DNA from: Roseibium sp. MMSF_3412
GTDB lineage: Bacteria; Pseudomonadota; Alphaproteobacteria; Rhizobiales; Stappiaceae
Reading direction: 5' to 3'
NCBI RefSeq assembly: GCF_030733265.1
Contig: NZ_JASHJI010000012.1
Coordinates: forward strand, 1 to 64,000
DNA: 64,000 nt
Shown here: piece by piece, positions 45,194-54,112 of the stretch
Layout of the letters: every line of letters begins with the position of its first letter
Numbering within the stretch: the first letter of the stretch is position 1
Made by a program: the position numbers and the translations under genes
Notes under the pieces: model-generated
What the model saw: only the letters and a program-made list of their open reading frames with translations
What the model was told of the DNA's origin: nothing
Databases searched by the model: none

Positions 45194-46173
45194 ATCAGCT
45201 TGTCAGCATTGAGGCCGAGAGCTTTGAAATCGCGGGCGGTTTCAAGATCTCCCGCGAAACCCGCACGCACGCCAAGGTCGTCGTCGTCACGATCACCGAC
45301 GGTCCGGTCACCGGGCGCGGCGAGTGTGTGCCCTATCCGCGCTATGGCGAATCCCTGGAAACGGTTCAGACGCAGATAGAGGAAGTCACACCGCTGCTGA
45401 AGGCCGGTCTTTCCCGCGAAGCGCTGCTGGACGCCATGCCGGCGGGCGCTGCGCGAAATGCCGTTGACTGTGCCCTGTGGGACCTTGAAGCCAAGCGAGC
45501 GGGCAAGACGGCGTCAGAGCTTGCGGGTCTGGGGACGCTGCACCCGGTTACGACGGCTTTCACCATCAGCGTCGACACGCCGGAAACGATGGCAAGGAAA
45601 ACGGCCGCTGCCGCCCATCGACCGCTTCTGAAAGTCAAGCTTGCAGGTCCCGGTGACGACGAACGCATTCGCGCCGTGCGCTCCGCTGCGCCGAACGCGC
45701 AACTCATTGTCGATGCCAACGAGGCCTGGGACGATAGCTGCTTCGACAGCAACATGACGGCCTGCGCCGACGTTGGCGTCGAACTCATCGAACAGCCCCT
45801 GCCCTCCAAATCCGATGACATGTTGCGCTCTTACAAGTCGCCGATCACGATCTGCGCGGACGAAAGCCTGTCTCCTGGCAAAGGACTGGACGATCTGAGG
45901 GACAAGTATGGCGCGGTCAATATCAAGCTCGACAAGGCCGGCGGCCTGACCGCGGCGCTGCGTCTGCTCGATGCGGCACGCACAGCCGATTTCAAGGTCA
46001 TGATGGGCTGCATGCTCGGAACATCGCTCGCCATGGCACCAGCCGTGCTGGTCGGGCAGAATGCCGACTATGTCGATCTGGACGGCCCGTTGCTGCTGAC
46101 GCAGGACCGCTCGCCGGGGCTGCGCTTCGACGACAGCACGCTTTATCCGCCCGATCCGGCGCTTTGGGGATAG
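45190..46173 (+). CDS. dgcA: N-acetyl-D-glutamate racemase DgcA (enolase superfamily)
   Basis: 327 residues of the muconate-lactonising/dipeptide-epimerase type. The acid-base lysines lie in LLKVKL (KxK) and VNIKLDKAGG, and the metal ligands in VDANEAW, LIEQPL and CADESL. Dipeptide epimerases look alike, but coupling to dgcN decides in favour of N-acetyl-glutamate racemisation. An MFS gene is convergent, 10 bp away. Confidence 0.84.
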   Translation: MNQLVSIEAESFEIAGGFKISRETRTHAKVVVVTITDGPVTGRGECVPYPRYGESLETVQTQIEEVTPLLKAGLSREALLDAMPAGAARNAVDCALWDLEAKRAGKTASELAGLGTLHPVTTAFTISVDTPETMARKTAAAAHRPLLKVKLAGPGDDERIRAVRSAAPNAQLIVDANEAWDDSCFDSNMTACADVGVELIEQPLPSKSDDMLRSYKSPITICADESLSPGKGLDDLRDKYGAVNIKLDKAGGLTAALRLLDAARTADFKVMMGCMLGTSLAMAPAVLVGQNADYVDLDGPLLLTQDRSPGLRFDDSTLYPPDPALWG

Positions 46174-46183
46174 CCGCCTGCGT

Positions 46184-47356
46184 TCAAGCCTCTTCTCGGC
46201 CAATGTGCCGCCGGATCACCGGCGCCGCGAACACCAGGGCAACACATCCGGCAAGGGCCGCTGCCGCCATCAGGTAAAATGGCAAATGCGGATCTTGCTG
46301 GAAGAGTGCACCTGAAACCGCAAGCCCGATTGCCGTCTGAATGCCGATCGATGCGGTCAACAGCCCCTGCCCCGTTCCGGACCAGCGCTGCGGCACCACT
46401 TTGGCCAGGATCGCGACGGCGCCAAGATGTGCCGCGCCGAATGTCAGGCCGTGCAGCACCTGCAGGGCTCCCATGAAAACGAACGACTCCGCAAACGGGA
46501 ACAGTCCCCAGCGAACGATGGCGGCCAGGCCCGCAGCGAAGAGGAAGACCGGAGGATCGAAGCGCAGTGACAGTTTCCCGGCAATCGTGAACAACGCGAT
46601 CTCGGCGACAACACCAATGGCCCACAAGAGACCAATGTTAAAGTCGGGCACATCGATCGAACGCCAGTACAGCGTGCCGAATCCGTAAAAGGCTGCATGT
46701 GTCGCCTGAAAAAGCCCCAGGAGCGCCAGAACGGGCCAGAACCAGAGTTGCGCAAACGGGCTCGCGCCTGGTTCCAGATCAGAAAGCTTGTCGCCGGTGT
46801 CCTTCTGCTGGCGTGGCAGCGACAGGACAACGAACCCGGTTGCCAGAGACGCGGCAATCGTCAGCGTGACAATCAGCCAGGCCGTGCTTTCCGCGGCAAG
46901 GACACCGCCGGCAAGGTTGGCAAGAACAAATCCGACAGAACCCCAAAGCCGCATACGGGCGTAGTCGGCACCGGTGTTGCGCGCCGTATCAAGTGCGTAG
47001 GCATCGCTCAACGGCAGGATCGGTGCCTTGATCACCATGTAGCCGATCATGGCCGTACCGGCGAGAAGAAGACCACCCGGAAGGTAAAACAGCGAAATGA
47101 AACCGGCCCCGATGATCGAATAGATCAGAATGGACAATCGCCGCTGGTCCGTTCTGTCGGCGATGTTGGAAAGCAACGGGCTGGCGGCAATCCGCGCAAT
47201 CGTCCCGGCCCCAAGAATAAACCCGATTTCGGCGGCGCTTATGCCGCGAAATTCCAGTACCAGAGGAAAAAACGGCAGAAAAAGTCCAAAGCCGAAAAAG
47301 TGGCAGGCAAACAGCGCCGCAACCCTTGCGCTAACGTTGTTGGACAAATCGGTCAT
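46184..47356 (-). CDS. MFS transporter, phenylpropionate/HcaT-like
   Basis: 390 residues, about 12 helices. The N-terminal FFGFGLFLPFFPLVLEFRG and LSNIADRTDQRR (in place of the usual MFS loop motif) are typical of the PPP/HcaT-type MFS group. GGTTAA precedes the ATG. Its convergent position to dgcA does not imply a shared role. Confidence 0.85.
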   Translation of the reverse strand: MTDLSNNVSARVAALFACHFFGFGLFLPFFPLVLEFRGISAAEIGFILGAGTIARIAASPLLSNIADRTDQRRLSILIYSIIGAGFISLFYLPGGLLLAGTAMIGYMVIKAPILPLSDAYALDTARNTGADYARMRLWGSVGFVLANLAGGVLAAESTAWLIVTLTIAASLATGFVVLSLPRQQKDTGDKLSDLEPGASPFAQLWFWPVLALLGLFQATHAAFYGFGTLYWRSIDVPDFNIGLLWAIGVVAEIALFTIAGKLSLRFDPPVFLFAAGLAAIVRWGLFPFAESFVFMGALQVLHGLTFGAAHLGAVAILAKVVPQRWSGTGQGLLTASIGIQTAIGLAVSGALFQQDPHLPFYLMAAAALAGCVALVFAAPVIRRHIGREEA

Positions 47357-47486
47357 TTAACCTGTGAAACGGACTGGAACCGCGAGGGCATAAAGGGATG
47401 TTAACGATTTTCACCATACGATCTCGGTGAAGTTGCCCCTGATACGGCAACACACGATCCTTAGGCAAGTTGAGAATCGCGTCCAT

Positions 47487-48698
47487 ATGAAAGCGGCAGC
47501 AACACAGCAAGAACCAGAGTTGATCGGCGAAGCCGAATATCACACTCTCGAGCAGACCCTGCTGGAATCCGATCGCGGGCGTCGGTTTCTGAAAGAATAT
47601 CTCAATCGCCACAAAACGCCTGAAACGACGGAAATCCTTGGAGCGATCCAGAGATTGGAAAAAGTCGTCACGCGCGAACGGACTGTCCCGGATCTCGACA
47701 AGATCCGGCTCGACATTGCCGAGATGCACGAGGCGATTGAACGGACCAAGGCCGAAATCGCGAACATCAAGGCCGAGGGAGACGACGACAGCAACCGTTT
47801 TGTCGATGCCTCACACGAGCTTGATGCGATCGTCACCCAGACAGAAGGTGCGACCCAGTCGATTCTGGAAGCTGCGGAACAGATCCAGGAACAGGCCTGG
47901 GTCCTGCGCGAAAAAGGTGCCGACGACGCTGCCTGCGATGAAATCGATGCGAAGGCGACGGAAATCTTCATGGCGTGTTCGTTCCAGGACCTGACCGGTC
48001 AGCGGACGAACAAGGTCGTGCAGGTTCTCAGGTATCTGGAAAGCCGTATCAACCTGATGATCGGCATTTGGGGTATCGAGGGCGTGGAAGCCGAAGATAC
48101 CGCCGGCCCCGTCGATACGCGTCCGGATGCGCATTTGCTCAACGGTCCGCAAAGGTCAGGCCGGGGCGTATGCCAGAACAGCGTCGATGAACTCATGTCG
48201 GTCAGCGACGACGTTTTCAACGCAGCCCTGGAAGAAACGGGAACGGAAACCGGTTCCGAAACGCCCGAACAGCAGGACGTTTCCGGCACCGCGAGCGAGG
48301 CCGACGTCGACGCCATCATGGCGGGCGGTGACGAGCCGATGGATGCATCTGCGATCGACGACATGTTCGCATCGGCCCCGGCGGAAACTGTCGAGGAAGA
48401 TGCAGCGCCGGAAGCTGCAGAAGACGAAATCGATCTGGACGCCACGCTCGACGAAGCGGCAATCGAATTGCTCTTCGACAATGAAGTCGATGCTGGTGCG
48501 GAGGAGATTGAAGACGAAGCTGAGGTCGAGGTAGAGGCCGACGCTGACGCCGAACCCGAACTTGAAGCCGACGCAGAGCTCGAAGCCGAGGCGGATGTTG
48601 CCTGGGAACTCGAGGACGAGGTCGCCGCGGATGAAGACGTTTCCGACGACCCGCTTCAGCAGCTTTCCGAAGCGGAGCGCCAGGCGCTGTTCAATTGA
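47487..48698 (+). CDS. cheZ: CheZ-type protein phosphatase with long acidic tail
   Basis: 403 residues from ATG 47487; a GTG at 47427 is an alternative. The phosphatase helix motif is seen as FQDLTGQR, with D168 and Q172 in the D-x3-Q spacing of the CheZ active site, which hydrolyses CheY-phosphate. Two long helices (about 50-100 and 105-180) form the expected hairpin. Residues ~215-400 are very acidic, with Glu-Ala-Asp/Val repeats (EAEVEVEADADAEPE), and the end PLQQLSEAERQALF is a likely CheY-binding peptide. No other chemotaxis genes are here. A strong terminator follows. Confidence 0.82.
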   Translation: MKAAATQQEPELIGEAEYHTLEQTLLESDRGRRFLKEYLNRHKTPETTEILGAIQRLEKVVTRERTVPDLDKIRLDIAEMHEAIERTKAEIANIKAEGDDDSNRFVDASHELDAIVTQTEGATQSILEAAEQIQEQAWVLREKGADDAACDEIDAKATEIFMACSFQDLTGQRTNKVVQVLRYLESRINLMIGIWGIEGVEAEDTAGPVDTRPDAHLLNGPQRSGRGVCQNSVDELMSVSDDVFNAALEETGTETGSETPEQQDVSGTASEADVDAIMAGGDEPMDASAIDDMFASAPAETVEEDAAPEAAEDEIDLDATLDEAAIELLFDNEVDAGAEEIEDEAEVEVEADADAEPELEADAELEAEADVAWELEDEVAADEDVSDDPLQQLSEAERQALFN

Positions 48699-48726
48699 TC
48701 ACCCGGATCTGCTGAGCATAAACAAA

Positions 48727-48751
48727 ACGCGGCCTGGGGCCGCGTTTTTTT
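48727..48751 (+). terminator. Intrinsic terminator of the CheZ gene
   Basis: Stem ACGCGGCC / GGCCGCGT with a short loop, then seven Ts. Confidence 0.92.
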
Positions 48752-48834
48752 GTTGTGCACAGGGTGCTCTTCGCCCTTAGGACCTTTGGCCTGACAAGGG
48801 GCCTTGCGTCCTGCCTTTGCCCGCCCTATCCGTC

Positions 48835-49860
48835 CTAACGCGACAGGGCTCGTGACAGCATGTCCGGATCGATATTCCCGCCGGTGAGCACCAGTCCCAC
48901 CGTTTTGCCCTTGATCGGAAGTTTGTCATGGAGAACTGCGGCCAGGGCAGCCGCGCCTCCCGGTTCGACCACCAGCTTCAATTCCGTGAAGGCAAAGGCC
49001 ACGGCGTCGAGGACTTCCTCGTCTGTCACGGTTAGCGCTTCCGACGCAAGCTGCCGCAGGATCGAAAAGCCGATTTCACCGGGTATTTCGGAAAGAAGCG
49101 CATCGCAGATGGAACCCGACTTGCGCGTGTTCGACAGCAATGCGCCGGCTTCAAGGGATCGCTTGTAGTCGTCGAAATCCGCCGGTTCCACGGTGTGAAA
49201 GCGTGTTTCGGGCGACTTGTGGGCAAGGGCGAGCGCAATTCCGCTGGAAAGACCACCACCGCCCGTGCACGCCAGAACATCGTCGAGACTGTGGCCCGCT
49301 CCGGCAGCCTGTGCCGCAAGCTCCAGACCGACCGTCCCCTGCCCCGCGATCACTGCGGGATCATTGAAGGGATGTACGAATGTGGCGCCGGTGTCAGCGC
49401 ACAGGGCGGCGGCAATCTGGTCCCGGTCTTCCTTTTCACGGTCATAGGTCACGACTTGCGCCCCGAACGCACGCGTTCTTGCAAGCTTGATCCGCGGCGC
49501 ATCGGCGGGCATCACGATTGTTGCATCAACGCCAAGAATTCCCGCGCTCGCGGCAACCCCTTGCGCGTGGTTTCCGGAGGAGCAGGCAACGACGCCCTTC
49601 GGGCGGTCTTCGCCTGGAATGAGATTGAGACAGTTGAAGGCTCCACGAAACTTGAAGGAACCGCTGCGCTGCAGGCTTTCAGGCTTTATGAGGACGGTCG
49701 CCCCTGTGCGTTCATCGAGCGCGGGGTGCCGCAGCAATGGCGTCTTCACGGCAAACCCGTCGATGCGACGCGCAGCCGCTTCCACGTCCGCGATGGTTAC
49801 TGCTTTGCCGGAATAGTCCCGCAGTTCGTCATCAGTCGTTGGAACAACAGTTTCCGTCAT
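48835..49860 (-). CDS. PLP-dependent threonine/serine (or hydroxyaspartate) ammonia-lyase
   Basis: 341 residues from ATG 49860 (AGGTGA upstream). PLP-binding Lys is K70 in SGSFKFRGA, and the phosphate-binding glycine loop lies in CTGGGGLSSG. Serine/threonine dehydratase-type deaminases have this fold. The protein is too short for an ACT regulatory domain, so it is the catabolic class rather than IlvA. L-threo-3-hydroxyaspartate ammonia-lyase is an equal candidate. No pathway partners adjoin. Confidence 0.86.
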   Translation of the reverse strand: MTETVVPTTDDELRDYSGKAVTIADVEAAARRIDGFAVKTPLLRHPALDERTGATVLIKPESLQRSGSFKFRGAFNCLNLIPGEDRPKGVVACSSGNHAQGVAASAGILGVDATIVMPADAPRIKLARTRAFGAQVVTYDREKEDRDQIAAALCADTGATFVHPFNDPAVIAGQGTVGLELAAQAAGAGHSLDDVLACTGGGGLSSGIALALAHKSPETRFHTVEPADFDDYKRSLEAGALLSNTRKSGSICDALLSEIPGEIGFSILRQLASEALTVTDEEVLDAVAFAFTELKLVVEPGGAAALAAVLHDKLPIKGKTVGLVLTGGNIDPDMLSRALSR

Positions 49861-49988
49861 CGAAGTCACCTTTGAACAATCGGGTTGCTTGATGACTTAT
49901 CAGGAATTGGATGTAACTCAATATGCAGACAGCGCTTTCGATACCGGAATTTTTCCCGTTCCAGTTCGGCGTACCGGGCCGACTTCAC

Positions 49989-51038
49989 TCACTCAGCCGC
50001 TCTGGCGCGGCCCGCATGCGCGTTGTGGATGTCGCGTGCTGCGATGCAATTGTCCAGAAACTGCTGTGCGCTGGCTGCCCAGGTGTAGTTCAGCGCGATC
50101 TTCCGGCAGTGGTCCCTGGGTATGTCCAGGGCCGCTTCTGCCGCTTCCTGCAGATTATCCGAAAGCACGCCCGCCCCCGTATCGCCGATGACGTCGAGCG
50201 GCCCCATGACCGGATAGGCCGCGACCGGAACTCCGCAGGCCAGCGCCTCTAGAAGGACGTTGCCGAACGTGTCGGTAAGCGACGGGAAAACAAAGACATC
50301 GCCCGCGGAATAGTGACGGGCGAGATCCTCGCCGAGCCTGGCACCGGTGAAATGCGTATCAGGGTATTCGCGCCGGAGGGTCTCCAGCTGCGGACCGCCG
50401 CCCACGACGACCTTCGATCCGGGAAGCGTCAGGTCAAGAAAGGCCTTGATGTTCTTCTCGACCGCAACCCGGCCGACATACATGAAGACGGGCCGCGGCA
50501 GGTCATCGGGAAGAACGGAGCCCTCATACGGTCTGAACAATTCCTCGTCGACACCGCGCGACCAGCGCATCAGGTTCTTGAACCCGCGTGCACGCAGATC
50601 GTTTTCCAGCGACCGCGTCGCCACCATGCACCCGCACCCCGCATTGTGAAACCTGCGCAACCAGTTGTAGGACCAGGACAGAGGCACCGGAAGGCGCGCG
50701 GAGACATATTCGGGAAACCGGGTGTGATAGCTCGTGGTGAACGGTTCACCCGCTTTCCTGGCAACGCTTGCCGCGAGAATTCCAAGCGGTCCTTCCGTCG
50801 CAATATGAAGGTGCTCGCAGTCGAATTCGCGGATCAGCCGGCGTACGGCACCCCTGTGCGTGAGCGAGAGACGGATTTCGGGATAGGTTGGACAGGGCAA
50901 GGTCTTGAAGGCCTGGGGCGACAGGAATTCCACCCTGACACCAGTTGCTCCCAGCGCTTCCGCGGTTCGTTCCAACGACCTGACCACACCGTTGATTTGC
51001 GGATGCCAGGCATCGGTCACGATCAGGATGGAACTCAT
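49989..51038 (-). CDS. GT4 glycosyltransferase, probable glycolipid synthase (Agt-like)
   Basis: 349 residues from ATG 51038. GT-B fold: N-terminal TDAWHPQINGVVRSL and C-terminal nucleotide-binding region GPQLETLRREYPD..., with the conserved SLTDTFGNVLLEALACG (EX7E type). Its start overlaps by 4 bp the stop of a PlcP-like phosphatase gene. PlcP and Agt together replace phospholipids with glycosyl-diacylglycerol under phosphate shortage in several marine alphaproteobacteria. A Pho-box candidate precedes the pair. The sugar donor is not determinable. Confidence 0.83.
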   Translation of the reverse strand: MSSILIVTDAWHPQINGVVRSLERTAEALGATGVRVEFLSPQAFKTLPCPTYPEIRLSLTHRGAVRRLIREFDCEHLHIATEGPLGILAASVARKAGEPFTTSYHTRFPEYVSARLPVPLSWSYNWLRRFHNAGCGCMVATRSLENDLRARGFKNLMRWSRGVDEELFRPYEGSVLPDDLPRPVFMYVGRVAVEKNIKAFLDLTLPGSKVVVGGGPQLETLRREYPDTHFTGARLGEDLARHYSAGDVFVFPSLTDTFGNVLLEALACGVPVAAYPVMGPLDVIGDTGAGVLSDNLQEAAEAALDIPRDHCRKIALNYTWAASAQQFLDNCIAARDIHNAHAGRARAAE

Positions 51039-51838
51039 GCGGCGACCGGGGCTTCCCTGGATTTCGCCGGTGCCGGTCCCTCCTGGGTTTGATCCGCCCA
51101 TCGGATTACCTCAAACGTCCCGTCGTGATGTTCCGCAACCGCCGTGCAACTCTCAACCCAGTCGCCGGTGTTGATGTAGTGAATACCGTTCATATCACGA
51201 TCAGCCGCATGGTGGATATGACCGCAGATGACACCGTCAACGCCCTGGCGGCGCGCCTCATCGGAAAGCGTTTCCTCGAACCGGCCGATGAAACTGACGG
51301 CGTTTTTCACCTTGAGCTTGGCCCAGGCGGACAATGACCAGTAGGTCAGCCCGAGGCTTCTGCGAATGAGGTTGACCCAGGTATTGACGCTCAACGCGGT
51401 GACGTAGGCCTTGTCGCCGAAAAATGCGAGCCACTTGGCGTGGCGGATGACAACATCGAACTGATCCCCGTGAATGACGAGATAGCGTTTGCCGTTGGCC
51501 GCTTCGTGGACGATGCTGTCGCTGACCTCGACGCCGCCGAAATGCGTGCCGAGGAAGTTCCGCAGGAACTCGTCATGGTTCCCCGGAATATAGTGTATGC
51601 GGGCACCTTTGCGGCCCTTGCGCAGGATCTTCTGCACCACATCATTGTGCAGTTGTGGCCAGTACCACGTGCGTTTTAGCCGCCACCCGTCGACAATGTC
51701 GCCGACCAGGTAGATGGTTTCGGCATCATGCTCTTTCAGAAAATCCAGAAGGAATTCAGCCTGGCAACCGCGGGTGCCGAGGTGCACGTCAGAAATGAAC
51801 AAGGATCGGTAGTGTCGCGATGTCTCTGCGGTAGACAT
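51035..51838 (-). CDS. PlcP-like metallophosphatase (phospholipase C type)
   Basis: 267-residue calcineurin-like phosphoesterase. Metal-ligand motifs: ISDVHLGTRG, YLVGDIVDGW, PGNHDE, HGDQFD and CGHIHHA. The gene is annotated in many genomes as UDP-2,3-diacylglucosamine diphosphatase (LpxH), but coupling to a GT4 gene and the general length fit the PlcP group that removes phospholipid headgroups under phosphate stress. GGAGAA precedes the ATG. Cytosolic; acts on inner-membrane lipid. Confidence 0.82.
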   Translation of the reverse strand: MSTAETSRHYRSLFISDVHLGTRGCQAEFLLDFLKEHDAETIYLVGDIVDGWRLKRTWYWPQLHNDVVQKILRKGRKGARIHYIPGNHDEFLRNFLGTHFGGVEVSDSIVHEAANGKRYLVIHGDQFDVVIRHAKWLAFFGDKAYVTALSVNTWVNLIRRSLGLTYWSLSAWAKLKVKNAVSFIGRFEETLSDEARRQGVDGVICGHIHHAADRDMNGIHYINTGDWVESCTAVAEHHDGTFEVIRWADQTQEGPAPAKSREAPVAA

Positions 51839-51883
51839 GGCATTTCTCCATATTCCATTAGCACCGCTATAGACGCGATTCAG

Positions 51884-51901
51884 GTTGCAATATTATGACA
51901 G
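51884..51901 (-). promoter_or_regulatory. Candidate Pho box upstream of plcP-agt
   Basis: On the minus strand CTGTCATAATATTGCAAC, with a perfect PhoB half-site (CTGTCAT) and a degenerate second half four bases later (TTGCAAC, only about 3 of 7 matching). It lies about 46-63 bp upstream of the PlcP-like start, where a Pho box is expected. Confidence 0.4.
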
Positions 51902-52004
51902 ATGCGCAGACGCCTGCCGGAGTTTCCGAATTCCAATTTTTCCTGAACGGCAATATAGCGCTCACGTCCCGATATGCTAAGGGTTGCAAAAATGGAGGTT
52001 TTTC

Positions 52005-52784
52005 ATGGATCTGGGTCTAAGAGGAAAAAAGGCGATCGTGTGCGCGTCGAGCCGCGGTCTTGGCAAAGGCTGCGCGGAGGCGCTCGCCGAAGCCGGTTGT
52101 GACATCGTTCTGAACGGCCGCACCGAAGCCGTCCTGGAAGAAACGCGAAAACAAATTCAGACCCGGTACAACGTGTCGGTTCTCAGCATCGCCGCGGACG
52201 TTTCCACGCCCGAAGGCCAGCGCGCGCTTCTGTCCGCCTGTCCGGATCCGGACATCCTCGTCAACAACAATGGCGGCCCTCCAAGGCGCGATTATACGCA
52301 GCTTGACAGGGACGCCCTGGTCGACGGCGCTATCCAGAATTTCGTAACACCTGTCGAGCTTATCCAGGCTGTCGCACCGGGCATGAAGGACCGCGGCTTC
52401 GGCCGGATCGTCAATATCACCTCCCTGTCGGTGAAGATGCCGATCGAGGGTCTGGACTTGTCCAGCGGTGCAAGGGCGGGCCTGACGGCCTTTCTCGCAG
52501 GCGTCTGCCGGCAACTGGCCCCGCACGGCGTGACGATCAACAATCTCCTGCCGGGCAAGATGGACACCGACAGGCTCAGAGGCGGATTTGAGCGGGCCGC
52601 ACAGCAGACAGGCACGAGCCTGGATGACATCAGGGCACAGCAGGCTGCCGAGATTCCGACCCGGCGCTTCGGCAATGCGGAAGAATTCGGTCAGGCCTGC
52701 GCCTTCCTGTGCTCTCAGCATGCCGGCTACATCACCGGACAGAACCTGCTCATGGACGGCGGCCTCTACCCGGCAGCCTTCTGA
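52005..52784 (+). CDS. SDR-family protein lacking the catalytic Tyr and Lys
   Basis: 259 residues, Rossmann SDR fold with ASSRGLGKG (cofactor loop) and NNNGGPP; GGAGG precedes ATG 52005. The catalytic Ser is kept in VNITSLS, but the positions of Tyr and Lys are Ser and Arg (LSSGARAG instead of YxxxK). The protein ends in a normal MDGGLYP. A subgroup of SDRs annotated as 3-oxoacyl-ACP reductases shares this change. Its activity should not be assumed to be reductase-like. It stands alone between terminators. Confidence 0.83.
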   Translation: MDLGLRGKKAIVCASSRGLGKGCAEALAEAGCDIVLNGRTEAVLEETRKQIQTRYNVSVLSIAADVSTPEGQRALLSACPDPDILVNNNGGPPRRDYTQLDRDALVDGAIQNFVTPVELIQAVAPGMKDRGFGRIVNITSLSVKMPIEGLDLSSGARAGLTAFLAGVCRQLAPHGVTINNLLPGKMDTDRLRGGFERAAQQTGTSLDDIRAQQAAEIPTRRFGNAEEFGQACAFLCSQHAGYITGQNLLMDGGLYPAAF

Positions 52785-52800
52785 GCGGAAGAGAACACAA

Positions 52801-52829
52801 AAAAGGCCGGGATCGACACCCGGCCTTTT
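52801..52829. terminator. Bidirectional terminator between SDR and FadL genes
   Basis: Stem AAAAGGCCGGG / CCCGGCCTTTT with a 7-base loop. The A- and T-rich flanks serve both convergent genes. Confidence 0.9.
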
Positions 52830-52849
52830 CAGTCATACGGCTGTTCGGA

Positions 52850-54112
52850 TCAGAACTTGTAGCGCAGCGATGCGGACAGGATGTTCACGTTGCTGTCGAC
52901 ATCAGCGACATAGGTTCCGAAGGTTGAGTTGTAATCCTGATGGCTCGGATCAATGTTGATATTCGTGTCTTCCGTCAGGATGTGCGTGTACCCGACATCG
53001 AAGGACATGTGCTTGTTGAAGTTATAGCTGGCACCGGCTGACAGCCACCAGCGATTGTTGTCCGGAAGACGTGTGGAGCGGATATCTTCGTCGATCGGCG
53101 ACAATTCGTATCCGACACCGGCACGGAAGGTCAGCTTCTCGTTGAAATCATATTCACCGCCCACGGAGAAGAACCAGCCGTCGTCATAGTTGAAATGCAA
53201 TGTGGTCAGCGCAGAGCCGGTAACCGTGGATGTTGCCACCGGGGACTTCAGGCGGCTCCAGTTGGTCCACTCGACCGTGCCGAGCAACCGCATCTTGTCG
53301 GTGATCTTTTGCTTTGCCGAGATGTTGACCATGTCCGGCATGACGACGCCCAGATCGATCTCTGCGCGCGTGCCACTTGCAAAAAGCTGTCCGTTCAAGC
53401 TGTGGCCGACGCCCGAGCGGTATCCGATACCGATCTCGGTGCCTTCGACCGGCTTGATTGTGACACCGGCGGTAACGCCAACACCGAAACCGTCACCATA
53501 GATCTCGTTTGATCTTGGAAATCCTGCACCGGAGGTCGCATCCGCCGACTTCAGGCTGACATCCAGATACTGGACCTGAACGCCGACAGCCAGGGCAATC
53601 ATCTCGTTGACCTGATAGGCAACACTTGGGTTGACGTTGATTGAAAAGACCCTGGAAGAGCGAGAATAAAACTGCGCCGCCCAGTTCTGTTCGGGCTTCG
53701 TGGTCAGGCCGAACGGCGAGTTGATGCCGATCCCGAAGACCCACTTATCATCGGGCCTATAGGAAATGTACGTCGCCGGCACGACCGCATCCAGACCGAT
53801 ATCGCCACTTCCAACCGAGGACGTGCCCAGGAGACCACCGCTCAACGTTCCGTTGATCTCGGAGTTCGGAATAATCACCGATCCGTGTGTTTCAACCGTC
53901 CAGCCCATCTGTGCACCGATAAGCGCCGCCGGGTTCCAGTACATGGCCGAGATCGTGTCCCCGGATGTCCCGTATCCAGCGAAGGACGTCCCCTGAAAAT
54001 ACGCGCTCTGTTCGCGGATCGCGAACGCACCCGCATGTACAGCGTTCGCTGCGATTGAGAAGGCTATTGCCGTGGAGGCGAATAGAATTGTGTTTTTATT
54101 TGCCCATTTCAT
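52850..54112 (-). CDS. FadL/OmpP1-family outer membrane transporter
   Basis: 420 residues from ATG 54112 (GGGAG upstream) with a signal peptide (cleavage at VHAGAFAIREQSA). The mature start GAFAIREQSAYFQGTSFAG and the NPAAL motif are FadL hallmarks, as is the beta-barrel C terminus ending in an aromatic (LRYKF). FadL imports long-chain fatty acids or other hydrophobic substrates, including aromatic hydrocarbons. A CtrA-type motif lies in its upstream region at 54374. Confidence 0.93.
   Translation of the reverse strand: MKWANKNTILFASTAIAFSIAANAVHAGAFAIREQSAYFQGTSFAGYGTSGDTISAMYWNPAALIGAQMGWTVETHGSVIIPNSEINGTLSGGLLGTSSVGSGDIGLDAVVPATYISYRPDDKWVFGIGINSPFGLTTKPEQNWAAQFYSRSSRVFSINVNPSVAYQVNEMIALAVGVQVQYLDVSLKSADATSGAGFPRSNEIYGDGFGVGVTAGVTIKPVEGTEIGIGYRSGVGHSLNGQLFASGTRAEIDLGVVMPDMVNISAKQKITDKMRLLGTVEWTNWSRLKSPVATSTVTGSALTTLHFNYDDGWFFSVGGEYDFNEKLTFRAGVGYELSPIDEDIRSTRLPDNNRWWLSAGASYNFNKHMSFDVGYTHILTEDTNINIDPSHQDYNSTFGTYVADVDSNVNILSASLRYKF

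Noticed and set aside
51035..51838. LpxH (UDP-2,3-diacylglucosamine hydrolase) for lipid A synthesis
   Set aside because: Alphaproteobacteria generally use LpxI for that step, and coupling to a GT4 gene points to the PlcP type instead. This is an inference, not proof.
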